Part shown: one piece after another, positions 1 through 8,153 of the stretch
Layout of the letters: every line of letters starts with the position of its first letter
How positions within the stretch are numbered: position 1 is the first letter of the stretch
Origin: Dyadobacter sp. CY326
GTDB taxonomy: Bacteria; Bacteroidota; Bacteroidia; Cytophagales; Spirosomataceae
Assembly: GCF_021390515.1 (NCBI RefSeq)
Contig: NZ_JAJUXI010000010.1
Location: 124,001 to 188,000 of the forward strand
Direction of reading: 5' to 3'
Length of the DNA stretch: 64,000 nt
Program-made: the position numbers and the translations under genes
The notes under the pieces: model-generated
What the model was told of the DNA's origin: nothing
The model's database searches: none
Seen by the model: the letters and a program-made list of their open reading frames with translations, nothing else

Positions 1-626
1 GCGGCTGCGAGCTGAATTTGCACGCCGACAAAGTTGTAGCGCATGCGGAAACTTACATTGGACTTGTGGAATTTGGCGTTGGGATCATTCCTGCAGGCGG
101 CGGAACCAAGGAAATGGCGCTCCGGTGCTCAGACATGTATCACGCGGGTGACACCGAATTGAACATTCTCCAAACGGCATTCATGAACATAGCGCAGGCC
201 AAAGTTTCCACTTCGGCGCAGGAAGCACGCGAGATGAATTATTTGCAAGACAAAGACCAGATTGTTCTGAATCGTTCGAGGCTGATTGTTGAAGCAAAAC
301 AAGCTGCAATTGAATTGGCGGACAATGGCTATACGCAACCGAAACAACGGAATGACATTAAAGTGCAAGGAAAAACGGGCATTGCGTTATTCATGGCGGG
401 CATTGCCCAAATGCGTTTGGCCAACTACATTTCCGATCACGACGCGAAAATTGCGAATAAACTGGCTTATGTGATCAATGGCGGAGATTTGAGTTACGCA
501 CAAAACGTAACCGAACAATATTTGCTTGACCTCGAACGAGAAGCATTTCTGTCACTTTGCGGAGAAAAGAAAACGCTGGAACGAATGCAAGGCTTGCTCA
601 GCGGCGGCAAACCACCGAGAAACTAA
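1..626 (+). CDS. fadN: 3-hydroxyacyl-CoA dehydrogenase/enoyl-CoA hydratase, FadN type (C-terminal part, 5' end outside window)
   Basis: The reading frame is open from base 3 with no start, so the gene enters from the left edge; only about the last 208 codons are present. The first residues (GCELNLHADKVVAHAE) and the following VEFGVGIIPAGGG stretch are the oxyanion-hole and catalytic-Glu part of a crotonase fold. In FadN-type proteins of Bacillus and Bacteroidota this fold is fused behind a 3-hydroxyacyl-CoA dehydrogenase. The rest is the helical C-terminal region. By family knowledge it would hydrate enoyl-CoA and oxidise 3-hydroxyacyl-CoA in fatty-acid beta-oxidation, in the cytoplasm. Its usual partners, a thiolase and an acyl-CoA dehydrogenase, lie at 33.1-34.3 kb and 26.0-27.8 kb rather than beside it. 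An isolated hydratase is possible because the N-terminal domain is not visible. Confidence 0.85.
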   Translation, partial: GCELNLHADKVVAHAETYIGLVEFGVGIIPAGGGTKEMALRCSDMYHAGDTELNILQTAFMNIAQAKVSTSAQEAREMNYLQDKDQIVLNRSRLIVEAKQAAIELADNGYTQPKQRNDIKVQGKTGIALFMAGIAQMRLANYISDHDAKIANKLAYVINGGDLSYAQNVTEQYLLDLEREAFLSLCGEKKTLERMQGLLSGGKPPRN

Positions 627-792
627 TAAATTAGGCATGGCAGATTTTTCATAATTTTTTAAGGGAATTATTGTCTGACCAATTAATGTTTTGCAATTAG
701 CAGGATATTCAGTGAAATGTTCGATATTTAGAAATAATCATTTTAAAACGATTGATGAGGACGATTCGCCTATCTGCTAAATCGACTAAAAG

Positions 793-800
793 TACATTTG
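793..800 (+). promoter_or_regulatory. Candidate -7 element for the Rrf2 gene
   Basis: TACATTTG matches the Bacteroidota -7 consensus TAnnTTTG exactly. It ends only 8 bases before the ATG, so a transcript would begin at or next to the start codon (leaderless). I see no good TTG at -33, so this is weak. Confidence 0.3.
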
Positions 801-807
801 ATCTACA

Positions 808-1257
808 ATGATTTCAAAAAAAGCAAAATACGCGCTTAAAGCGTTGAAGGTCTTGGCAGAGCAATACGGAAAAGGACCGGTGTTGATCTCTTATATTGCT
901 GAAAAAGAGAAGATTCCGAAGAAGTTTTTGGAGGCCATATTACTTGACTTGCGTAACAATGGCGTTTTGCAAAGTCAAAAAGGAAAAGGCGGCGGTTATC
1001 TGTTGCGTGTGCCGCCGGGCGAAGTGAATTTTTCAAAAGTGCTGCGCATTATTGACGGTCCTATTGCACCGGCGCTCTGTGTTTCCATGTTTTTCTACGG
1101 CAGATGTGACGATTGCAAGGATGAGGAAACATGCAGCCTGCGCTCCGTTTTGGAGAGATGGCGTGATGCGAATCTCGCTGTTTTGGACAGAACAACATTA
1201 AATGATTTGCTGCAAGCTGAAAATGCACAGCATACAGATGTAATTTCTCAATTATAA
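808..1257 (+). CDS. Rrf2 family transcriptional regulator
   Basis: 149 residues, the usual Rrf2/IscR length. The N-terminal winged helix (about 1-85) begins with the family pattern MISKKAKYALKALKVLA and contains the wing sequence QKGKGGGYLL. Four cysteines follow at 91, 100, 103 and 109, in the region where IscR/NsrR/CymR-type proteins bind an Fe-S cluster, so a redox- or Fe-S-sensing DNA-binding role is likely; spacing differs from E. coli IscR. No isc, suf or cys genes are visible beside it, so the target is unknown. The stop overlaps the stop of the convergent membrane glycosyltransferase gene by a few bases and no terminator separates them. No Shine-Dalgarno is seen. Confidence 0.9.
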   Translation: MISKKAKYALKALKVLAEQYGKGPVLISYIAEKEKIPKKFLEAILLDLRNNGVLQSQKGKGGGYLLRVPPGEVNFSKVLRIIDGPIAPALCVSMFFYGRCDDCKDEETCSLRSVLERWRDANLAVLDRTTLNDLLQAENAQHTDVISQL

Positions 1258-2859
1258 GCGGTCCTTGCGCACATACAATCGTGTGTCGTCAAAGTCGCCA
1301 ATAAGCTTGTAATTGCTTTGAACATATCGAAAAAGCTCAGGATAACTCGTTATTCCCTGGGCTTTTTTGTTTTGCACCCATGAGCTGTTTTTGCCAACCG
1401 CATCCAGCACAATCGCAGGCTTAGTCCGCTTCATGTCCGACAAATAGCGACTTTTATATCGTTCCCGCATCGCATGCTGAAAGATGGAGCGCTCAGAATG
1501 ATTTTCCGCAGTTCCTTGCGCCAGTTGCGCTTCCACATAATACACACATTGCCAGCCCCAGACGACCATAAAATCACCCGCTTTGCTATATTTTTTCAAT
1601 GCTTTTACAACAGGACTTTGAGCAAGAGTCCGGGCTTCAACGGACACAAATGCATTGAGTTTGCGCTCTTTTACAAAGTAATATGCATCATTGCCAACAA
1701 ACCACAAGAGTAAAATAGCAGGAAAAACAACCGACCATTTTTCAATCCTGGAAAGTCCATAAGCAGCAAGAAGTGTCCAGGGAATGATGCAGAAATTGAG
1801 ATAATGAATAAAATCATTGCCCGACTTTGTCACTGCGAAAATGCTGGCAATCAGCAGCGCAATGATGGTTAAGGGCAAAATGAGGTCAGCTTTCCTTACT
1901 CCAACATTTCGGATCACCTGTGCGAATCCAGCAATGATTGGAACAATGAGTGCCAATGTAAAGATCTGGAAATCAGGAGTGAGGCGGACGATTTTTATAA
2001 ATTGAGCTGGAATGTCCAATATGCCTTTGCCTCCTGCATAAATGGCGTTTCCTAATAAATAGAAATCAATCAGATCCGTAAATACATTGAAAGCCAGCGT
2101 CCAGATCAGCACGGCAAACGGAAATGTTAATCCACCGAGTAACAAAAGAATGATTGGCCTCACTTCTTTTTTGGCTCTAAACCATTGATAGCCAATCCAT
2201 AAAGCCGAAGCAGCCAAAACCAATGCTTGTGGGACAGCTTGCAGCTTCGCAAAGGGAATTGCACCGGCGGTTAATCCTAAAAAATATAAATTCCTGCCAA
2301 GCTTACCAGAGTCAATGCTCGCACGGGAAAGGAGCCAAATTGACAGCGAAAGCAAGAAAACAGGAAGCTGTTCACTTGAATAATGCACGAAGTCAACCTC
2401 TTGTGTAAAGGCTAAAAATAACAATGGAGCCAGCAATATTTTTCTGGCTATGGATGTTCCAAACCAGTTTTTTAATGATAAAAACAAGAATAACATTGCC
2501 CCACCCGCGCACAGCAAACCCATAATGCGTCCCGATGTGTAATCGATTTGGAAACCCAGAAGTTTGGGGATAACGAGCAAATAATTGTCAAGCGGGCCTA
2601 TTGTGGTCCCGTCGACGGAGCGCCAGTAAACCGGGTCCTGGAATAAAGTGATGGCGTGGCTGAGCATTTGGCTTTCGTCCGGATTCAACTCCCTGTTGAA
2701 AACGATCACCGGTAAACGCATGAAAATCAGCAATATAATTGCTGACAGGATAAATATTTTACTGGGAATAGGCTTGTAAAAAGCGGAGAAGATAACAAAC
2801 GCCGCCAGCACATATCCAATGAACCAATATACAGGCGGAGAATTGTCGAAAGTGATCAT
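1252..2859 (-). CDS. Polytopic membrane glycosyltransferase-like protein (GT39/PMT-ArnT type)
   Basis: 535 residues with about 10-12 hydrophobic segments through residue ~400 and a soluble C-terminal part. After the first two membrane segments comes NRELNPDESQM with an Asp-Glu pair at 61-62, matching the acidic first-loop motif of GT-C enzymes that take sugar from a polyprenyl-phosphate donor. Later soluble residues include VVWGWQCVYYVEAQ. It starts 5 bases after the stop of the GT2 gene upstream and is the last gene of the epimerase-GT2-GT-C operon, so it probably transfers a lipid-linked sugar made by its neighbours onto a cell-surface glycan or protein. Substrate cannot be told from sequence. 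Confidence 0.75.
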   Translation of the reverse strand: MITFDNSPPVYWFIGYVLAAFVIFSAFYKPIPSKIFILSAIILLIFMRLPVIVFNRELNPDESQMLSHAITLFQDPVYWRSVDGTTIGPLDNYLLVIPKLLGFQIDYTSGRIMGLLCAGGAMLFLFLSLKNWFGTSIARKILLAPLLFLAFTQEVDFVHYSSEQLPVFLLSLSIWLLSRASIDSGKLGRNLYFLGLTAGAIPFAKLQAVPQALVLAASALWIGYQWFRAKKEVRPIILLLLGGLTFPFAVLIWTLAFNVFTDLIDFYLLGNAIYAGGKGILDIPAQFIKIVRLTPDFQIFTLALIVPIIAGFAQVIRNVGVRKADLILPLTIIALLIASIFAVTKSGNDFIHYLNFCIIPWTLLAAYGLSRIEKWSVVFPAILLLWFVGNDAYYFVKERKLNAFVSVEARTLAQSPVVKALKKYSKAGDFMVVWGWQCVYYVEAQLAQGTAENHSERSIFQHAMRERYKSRYLSDMKRTKPAIVLDAVGKNSSWVQNKKAQGITSYPELFRYVQSNYKLIGDFDDTRLYVRKDRL

Positions 2860-2864
2860 ACGAC

Positions 2865-3812
2865 CTAACTGAAAGTGTCTACTTTCTCAACAAAATCACG
2901 GTAATGAACTGCGGGAATGAAATGCTGCTGAGAGCGATATTGAAGCACCATAAACACGAGAAACAGCGAAATCAGGAAGGATTGCAGCATTAAAATCATC
3001 AGCGTGCTGCCCAATGTCGATGCCCATCCTGGCGTCGCATTGCCGATTAATTTAAGGAACAAGATGACAATGATGAATGCAATGGCCACACCCGACATGA
3101 AAATCGAAAAAATCAGAATGCGGACTGCTGTGGTGTCAACGAGCACGGAGATGGCACTTAATCCGTGTAAAACAAGCGAAACGAAGTTCATTTTGCTTTC
3201 CCCGGCCAATCTTTTTGCCCGGTTGGTCAGCACGGAATCGTAAGGGATTCTGGATCTGATAATGCCGCCCGGATAATTGTTCCAGATCTCCGAAACGCGA
3301 ACCAGATTTTGTAACCGATTTTGCGGAACAAGACTGAAATTACCAAAAGTGATCACTTTTCCAGTGAGCATTTTGAACAACATTTTATAAATCACATAAA
3401 AAGACCTGAATAAAAGGTTCTCCGTCCGCTTGTTGCGCTCCGCAAAAATAATCTTTCCTGGTTCTTGTAATGATCTCTGTGCCAGCAAATTAATGTCGCT
3501 TGGAGCGTCTTCTCCGTCTGCGTCCATGACGATGACTTTGTCTGCGGCAATGTGTTCGGCCACGTAAGAAAGACCAATGGCAATGGCTTTTTGATGTCCT
3601 AGATTGCGATACAACCGTAAGACTTTGATTTCTTTTCCGCCAAAATGCACGAAAGGCTGTGTCCGCTCTTTGGAGGAGCAGTCGTCGACGATAAAAAGCG
3701 TGGTGTTGGTTAGAATTGAAGCTTGAAGATCCTCGTTGATCTTCTGTATAAGCATATTCAGCGCCTCCCAGTCGTTGAATTGCGGAATGATAATAACAAA
3801 ATTTTCTGGCAT
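2865..3812 (-). CDS. Family 2 glycosyltransferase with C-terminal membrane segments (polyprenyl-phosphate type)
   Basis: 315 residues. A GT-A domain covers about 1-215: IIIPQFND near the start, VDDCSS at 42-47, and DADGED with the metal-binding DxD at 97-99. Two long hydrophobic segments near 225-255 and 270-300 anchor it in the inner membrane. This is the layout of dolichyl-phosphate mannose synthase/GtrB-like enzymes that load a sugar onto undecaprenyl phosphate. The adjacent GT-C protein 5 bases downstream is the expected user of such a lipid-linked sugar. It follows the SDR gene after 51 bases that hold a small hairpin. Confidence 0.85.
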   Translation of the reverse strand: MPENFVIIIPQFNDWEALNMLIQKINEDLQASILTNTTLFIVDDCSSKERTQPFVHFGGKEIKVLRLYRNLGHQKAIAIGLSYVAEHIAADKVIVMDADGEDAPSDINLLAQRSLQEPGKIIFAERNKRTENLLFRSFYVIYKMLFKMLTGKVITFGNFSLVPQNRLQNLVRVSEIWNNYPGGIIRSRIPYDSVLTNRAKRLAGESKMNFVSLVLHGLSAISVLVDTTAVRILIFSIFMSGVAIAFIIVILFLKLIGNATPGWASTLGSTLMILMLQSFLISLFLVFMVLQYRSQQHFIPAVHYRDFVEKVDTFS

Positions 3813-3830
3813 GGGGGAGGAGTTTGAAAA

Positions 3831-3851
3831 CCTCCGAAAGTGCTTCGGAGG
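3831..3851. repeat. Short intergenic hairpin (REP-like or weak terminator)
   Basis: CCTCCGAA at 3831-3838 pairs with TTCGGAGG at 3844-3851 over a 5-base loop. On the minus strand it is followed by TTTTC, so it could attenuate transcription between the epimerase and GT2 genes. It resembles the dyad at 12481-12513 in the shared ACyTCC...AAGT arm, suggesting a dispersed hairpin family. Confidence 0.6.
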
Positions 3852-3863
3852 CTTCTGAAATAA

Positions 3864-4940
3864 TTAAACTGTTTTTACTCCTAATCGGGAAGAAATACCG
3901 TCGTGAATTTGTGTCAATGTCTCAGTGAGGCCATATTCCCAATTCCAGCCCGGATAATGCGATTTGAATTTCGAAAGGTCACTCACATACCAAATGTGGT
4001 CACCAATTCTATTAGTTTCTGAGTATGAATAAGACAACTTGTTTCCAGTGATTTCCTCGCACAATGCGATGGCTTCCAGCATAGAGCAGTTAGCGAAACG
4101 ACCGCCCCCAGCATTGTAAACTTCGCCCGGACGTGGATTTTGATAAAAATGCCAGAACATATTAACAAGGTCATGGCTGTGAATGTTGTCACGAACCTGT
4201 TTTCCTTTATAACCAAAAATCGTGTAATGATTTCCGGTAATCGCGCATTTCATCAGGTAAGCAAGAAATCCGTGCAACTGAGCTCCCGAATGGTTTGGGC
4301 CGGTAAGACATCCGCCACGGAAAACCGCAGTTTTCATGCCAAAATAACGTCCATATTCCTGCACCATAATGTCGGCAGCAACTTTGGAAGCACCAAAAAC
4401 GGAGTGTTTTGTGTGGTCAATGCTGTGTTGTTCATCAATTCCATTCTCGAAATAAGGGTGGTTTTGATCAATTTCCCAACGTGTTTCCAGCTCGATAAGT
4501 GGCAGATAATTGGGGTTATCGCCGTAAACTTTATTAGTAGAAGTGAAGATGAACACTGCTTCTGGCGTGTGCAGGCGTGTCATTTCCAGCATGTTAAGCG
4601 TTCCAACTGCATTAACACCAAAGTCAGTGAAGGGCTCTTTCGCTGCCCAGTCGTGGCTTGGCTGAGCGGCTGCATGAATGATCAGCTTAATGTCGGTTCC
4701 GTATTCTTTGAAAATGGGTTCCAGTTGGCTTACTTCGCGAATGTCAGCAGAGTAATGTTTGTAATTGTTGAACTGATCCTGGATCCTGCTGCGGTTCCAA
4801 TCTGTATTTCCGTCAGCTCCAAAAAAGTATTCTCTTAAATTATTGTCAACCCCAATTACCAGATCAAACTTATCCGCTAAAAAAGCAACCGATTCACTTC
4901 CTATCAGTCCGGCAGAGCCGGTTACCAAAGCTATATTCAT
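3864..4940 (-). CDS. NAD-dependent epimerase/dehydratase (extended SDR), nucleotide-sugar type
   Basis: 358 residues. Rossmann motif GSAGLIG at 8-14, VDNNLRE after beta-2, HAAAQPSHDWA at 89-99, and the Ser/Thr segment FTSTNKVYG at 132-140. The active-site position normally YxxxK reads F182-G-A-S-K186, so the catalytic tyrosine is phenylalanine (TTT codon on the minus strand, read directly). The C-terminal half has RGGCLTGPNHSG and QVRDNIHSHDLV, as in CDP-paratose/tyvelose epimerase-like proteins, so a nucleotide-sugar epimerase is the best guess. First gene of the minus-strand glycan operon. Relatives with Phe at this site may exist, so loss of function should not be assumed. Confidence 0.8.
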   Translation of the reverse strand: MNIALVTGSAGLIGSESVAFLADKFDLVIGVDNNLREYFFGADGNTDWNRSRIQDQFNNYKHYSADIREVSQLEPIFKEYGTDIKLIIHAAAQPSHDWAAKEPFTDFGVNAVGTLNMLEMTRLHTPEAVFIFTSTNKVYGDNPNYLPLIELETRWEIDQNHPYFENGIDEQHSIDHTKHSVFGASKVAADIMVQEYGRYFGMKTAVFRGGCLTGPNHSGAQLHGFLAYLMKCAITGNHYTIFGYKGKQVRDNIHSHDLVNMFWHFYQNPRPGEVYNAGGGRFANCSMLEAIALCEEITGNKLSYSYSETNRIGDHIWYVSDLSKFKSHYPGWNWEYGLTETLTQIHDGISSRLGVKTV

Positions 4941-5123
4941 GTTTTTGTGTACTTTTAATTGCTTGTCCCTGCTTGATTTATATCAATGTATCCTGCCTCG
5001 AATACGTAAAGTAAATTAAAAATGTTCAATTGTCACAACTTCAGTTAGTCTAAGGGCACCTCTAACAGGATCATACGCTAAAACCCATATTGAAATTGTT
5101 CAATCCGTTATAAAAGCTGTTTC

Positions 5124-5154
5124 AAAAAAAAATATCCCCAGGAAGTGAGGATAT
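5124..5154 (-). terminator. Rho-independent terminator of the small lipoprotein gene
   Basis: Minus strand: 8-bp stem (5147-5154 with 5132-5139, one G-T pair), 7-base loop, then a run of eight T (5124-5131). It lies 27 bases past the stop codon at 5181. Confidence 0.85.
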
Positions 5155-5180
5155 CTTCAATATTTTTGAAAAGAATGCGC

Positions 5181-5432
5181 TTATTGCTTTACCAGAGCAC
5201 TGGTTGTGCCACTGTATAATTTTGCTCTGATGTCATTTACACGTGTTTCCAACTCCGGTTTCGCGTCGTATTTGTAAGACATTTGACGTGGTAATGAGTC
5301 CGGGCTAACGCCGTAAACAACTTCATTGCCGACATTCAGGTCTTTTTGCTCAATGCGATTGTATTTCTGATACTCACACGAAGAAAGCAAGGCAAGACCG
5401 GCAACAAATGCAACAATTTTATAGAATTTCAT
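5181..5432 (-). CDS. Small lipoprotein of unknown function
   Basis: 83 residues. The N-terminus MKFYKIVAFVAGLALLSSC is a lipoprotein signal peptide with lipobox LSSC (Cys19), so the mature 65-residue protein is expected to be lipid-anchored in the envelope. The mature part is polar (YNRIEQKDLNVGNEVVYG) with no motif I recognise. It has its own promoter (TTG-N20-TATTTTTG just upstream) and terminator, so it is a monocistronic unit between the oligopeptidase operon and the glycan operon. Confidence 0.8.
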   Translation of the reverse strand: MKFYKIVAFVAGLALLSSCEYQKYNRIEQKDLNVGNEVVYGVSPDSLPRQMSYKYDAKPELETRVNDIRAKLYSGTTSALVKQ

Positions 5433-5459
5433 TTCTTTGATCGTTCATAGTAATATGGG

Positions 5460-5490
5460 CAAAAATAACCGTCATTTTCATAACCACCAA
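5460..5490 (-). promoter_or_regulatory. Promoter of the small lipoprotein gene
   Basis: On the minus strand a TTG (5490-5488), a 20-base spacer and TATTTTTG (5467-5460) match the Bacteroidota TTG/TAnnTTTG promoter. The expected start near 5453 leaves a leader of about 20 bases. Confidence 0.65.
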
Positions 5491-5508
5491 ATCGGCCCGG
5501 GCGAAATC

Positions 5509-7239
5509 TTATTTTTTTAGCTCGGCCAATTCATTGCGGACAAACTGCATCAGATCAGTGATATGCTGTTCCGAGAAATCAAAAGGAATGTTGGCCGCCT
5601 CGTAAATCTCGCCAATCGTCGCCGTGTAACCCAGTTTCAGCGCATCCAGATAACCTTTCAGGCCTTTTGCAGCGTCCTGACGATAATTTTTCCAAACGCC
5701 GATCGCTCCCAACTGTGCAATTCCATATTCGATATAATAAAAAGGAACCTCATAAATATGGAGCTGACGCTGCCACAAATACTTTCTGTAAACTTCGAGA
5801 TCCGACCAATCCATTACGCTATCCGTAAACTCTCCATAAATGCGAACCCAGGCTTCCGTGCGTTGATCGGCCGAATGATCTGGATTTTCATACATCCAAT
5901 GCTGGAATTTGTCGACGGTCGCAACCCATGGAAGGGTTTCAATGATAGATTCCAAATGCTGAATTTTCGCCCTTTTCAGGTCGCTTTCGTTTTCAAAGAA
6001 CTCGTCCCAATAATCCATTGTGATCAATTCCATTGACATGGAAGCAAGTTCGGCAACCTCCGAAGGCGTATGTTTAAAGGAATTCAGTTTCAAATCGCGC
6101 GTGACCAGTGAATGCACCGCGTGACCGCCTTCATGCAAAAGCGTCACCATATCGCGCAAATTTGAAGTTGCATTCATGAAAATAAACGGAACGCCGATTT
6201 CGTCCAGGGGATAATTGTAGCCGCCCGGCGCTTTTCCTTTCCTGGATTCCAGGTCAAGGTGTTTCATGGTTTTCATCGTGCGCAGGCAATCGCCAAGGAA
6301 AGGATCGAGGCGGGAAAAGCAGCGGATCGTTTTGTTCAGCAGCTCTTCGCCCGTTTCAAATGGCTTCAACGGCGGCATCCCTTTCGGATCCACTTTTGTA
6401 TCCCAGGGACGCAGCTGATCCACATTTAATGCTTCTTTTCTGGTTGCTGCCATATCATTCAACATGGGAACAATCGCTTTTTTTACAGATCCATGAAAAT
6501 TGAAACAGTCTTCAGGCGTGTAATCAAAGCGGCCCATTGCTGCAAACATGTAATCGCGATAATTGCTGAAACCGGCATTTTTGCCCACGTTATCCCGAAG
6601 CGAAACAAGCTTGTTCAACAATTCGTCCAGCTTTTCATGGTCTTCATAACGTCTGCCGCTGATTGCCCGCCAAGCTTCTTCACGCACATTCCTGTGGGTG
6701 GATTGCAGTCGGTCGGCAGCTTTTTGCAAAGTCATTTCCTCGCCATCCAATGTCACCGTCATCGCGCCTGCGATGGCTCCGTAATGGCGCTCTTGGGTTT
6801 GCATTTCCGTGATAAGCGGAATGTTCTCATCGCGGAATATTTCAATTGCCTTCTTCATCCCGCGAACCGTGATGGCAAATCCAGGCTCAGTCAATTGGCT
6901 TAAATAAGGACTGTTGACCACTTTTTTATCCAATGCATTGCCATATTCAGCAAGTTTGGGCTGAATTTCAGAAATGAAAAATTGCAATGCATTGATCAGG
7001 CTTGTGTTTGCCGTATCGCAGGTCTGGCGAATGTAACGCCAGGCAAAATTTTCAGACAAATACGATTCAATTTCGCTGCGATCCAGAAACCATTGCTGCA
7101 AATCCTCGGCAGAATTAATCTCCCTATTTTTCAGATTCTCAAAAAACGGTTCAACATCTTCCCATTTTTTCAAATCAAATTCCTCCCCAATAAAGACACG
7201 CTTGGCCCGGGTTGGTATATTTACATTATCCGTTGTCAT
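5509..7239 (-). CDS. M3 family oligoendopeptidase (PepF-like)
   Basis: 576 residues, the normal size for PepF/M3B peptidases. The zinc motif is H369-E-G-G-H373 in TLLHEGGHAVHSL, with the third ligand probably Glu394 or Glu397 in SEVAELASM. The downstream Tyr/His-rich region (EVPFYYIEYGIAQLGA) is also typical of the family. It cleaves short oligopeptides in the cytoplasm; no signal peptide is present. It is the last gene after the symporter and KilA-N genes on the same strand (32-base gap to the latter), so it may be co-transcribed with them. Confidence 0.92.
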   Translation of the reverse strand: MTTDNVNIPTRAKRVFIGEEFDLKKWEDVEPFFENLKNREINSAEDLQQWFLDRSEIESYLSENFAWRYIRQTCDTANTSLINALQFFISEIQPKLAEYGNALDKKVVNSPYLSQLTEPGFAITVRGMKKAIEIFRDENIPLITEMQTQERHYGAIAGAMTVTLDGEEMTLQKAADRLQSTHRNVREEAWRAISGRRYEDHEKLDELLNKLVSLRDNVGKNAGFSNYRDYMFAAMGRFDYTPEDCFNFHGSVKKAIVPMLNDMAATRKEALNVDQLRPWDTKVDPKGMPPLKPFETGEELLNKTIRCFSRLDPFLGDCLRTMKTMKHLDLESRKGKAPGGYNYPLDEIGVPFIFMNATSNLRDMVTLLHEGGHAVHSLVTRDLKLNSFKHTPSEVAELASMSMELITMDYWDEFFENESDLKRAKIQHLESIIETLPWVATVDKFQHWMYENPDHSADQRTEAWVRIYGEFTDSVMDWSDLEVYRKYLWQRQLHIYEVPFYYIEYGIAQLGAIGVWKNYRQDAAKGLKGYLDALKLGYTATIGEIYEAANIPFDFSEQHITDLMQFVRNELAELKK

Positions 7240-7271
7240 TCTGTAAAAGCTAGATACTGAATTTTTGAAGA

Positions 7272-8135
7272 TTAATTTTTTACGTCTATGAATGTGCTTT
7301 CACTCAATTTTTGGATCCCTTTCATAAGATCAAGTCCTGTCAGCGATTTTCGCTGCTGCTCCACAGTATGGGCAAGAAACCGAAGTCGGTCTGTCTTAGA
7401 CAGTCTTTGGCTGATCAAAATTGAGTTTAAACTTTCAATATTAGATAAAATTGCCAAGTCATTTATGCTAGCCATATCTCGAATATTTTCACCTTGTGAG
7501 ACCCTTTGAGGATTAGCTTGTTTCCAGTCGCGTGCCGTACATCCCCACATAGCGATGTTCAATAAATCGGCTTCATCGGCATAAAGTAACCATTCTTTCG
7601 CTTTTGTATAACCTGCGTGCGGGATAATGTAGTTTTTGACTGCGTCCGTATGGATTTTGTAATTGGCCTTGCAAAGAACCCTCTTAACATTCCACTCGAG
7701 ATTATACTGATTAGATTCAATTTCTTTTAATCGTTGGTATTCCTTAACTATGTATAATTGAAATACTGGACTAATCCACATGCCGAAATTAAAGGCTATA
7801 TCCTTATGAGCATATGTTCCCCCATATCGCCCTGGTTTGGCAACTATTCCAATCGCATTGGTTTTTGCAACCCACTCTTTAACACTGATTTTGAAAGAAT
7901 TGACTCCTGAATGACTTCTAATTGCGGCGAATTCGCCATGATTAAAATCAGGGTTGTACATTCCTTCCCAGGCATCGAGATATTCCAGTGTATTAACGTT
8001 CCTCAGCCAATCACTTACAAAGAAATCACCATCCTTTGCTTTTACCATGTCCGTTAAGCAAATATAGTCTTCCGAGTTTATGGTTAGTAAGCCAATTTCT
8101 ATGTCTTGAACAATTAGTTTTGTGTTTTTTAGCAT
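7272..8135 (-). CDS. KilA-N domain protein
   Basis: 287 residues. The N-terminal ~130 residues carry the KilA-N pattern: YICLTDMVKAKDGD, FVSDWLRNVNTLEYL, RPG-like VAKPGRYGGTYAHKDIAF, and FGMWISPVFQLYIVKEYQRL. The C-terminal half (about 150-287) is helical and of unknown role. KilA-N is a DNA-binding domain common in phages and large DNA viruses, also found as single chromosomal genes in Bacteroidota. Hand counts on two 60-base lines in the middle give about 30% G+C (a third line gives 42%), against about 45-52% in the neighbouring peptidase, which suggests recent acquisition. It sits between dctA and the oligopeptidase with gaps of 18 and 32 bases. Target and function are unknown. Confidence 0.8.
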   Translation of the reverse strand: MLKNTKLIVQDIEIGLLTINSEDYICLTDMVKAKDGDFFVSDWLRNVNTLEYLDAWEGMYNPDFNHGEFAAIRSHSGVNSFKISVKEWVAKTNAIGIVAKPGRYGGTYAHKDIAFNFGMWISPVFQLYIVKEYQRLKEIESNQYNLEWNVKRVLCKANYKIHTDAVKNYIIPHAGYTKAKEWLLYADEADLLNIAMWGCTARDWKQANPQRVSQGENIRDMASINDLAILSNIESLNSILISQRLSKTDRLRFLAHTVEQQRKSLTGLDLMKGIQKLSESTFIDVKN

Positions 8136-8153
8136 GTGTAAATGTTTAAATTA

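Noticed and set aside
4140..4838. 232-codon open frame opposite the SDR epimerase gene
   Set aside because: Antisense to a well-conserved gene; its translation has no recognisable domain. The same holds for long antisense frames opposite ispH (21112-21714), the barrel protein (28868-29623), thiL (42376-43023) and lhgO (58663-59478).
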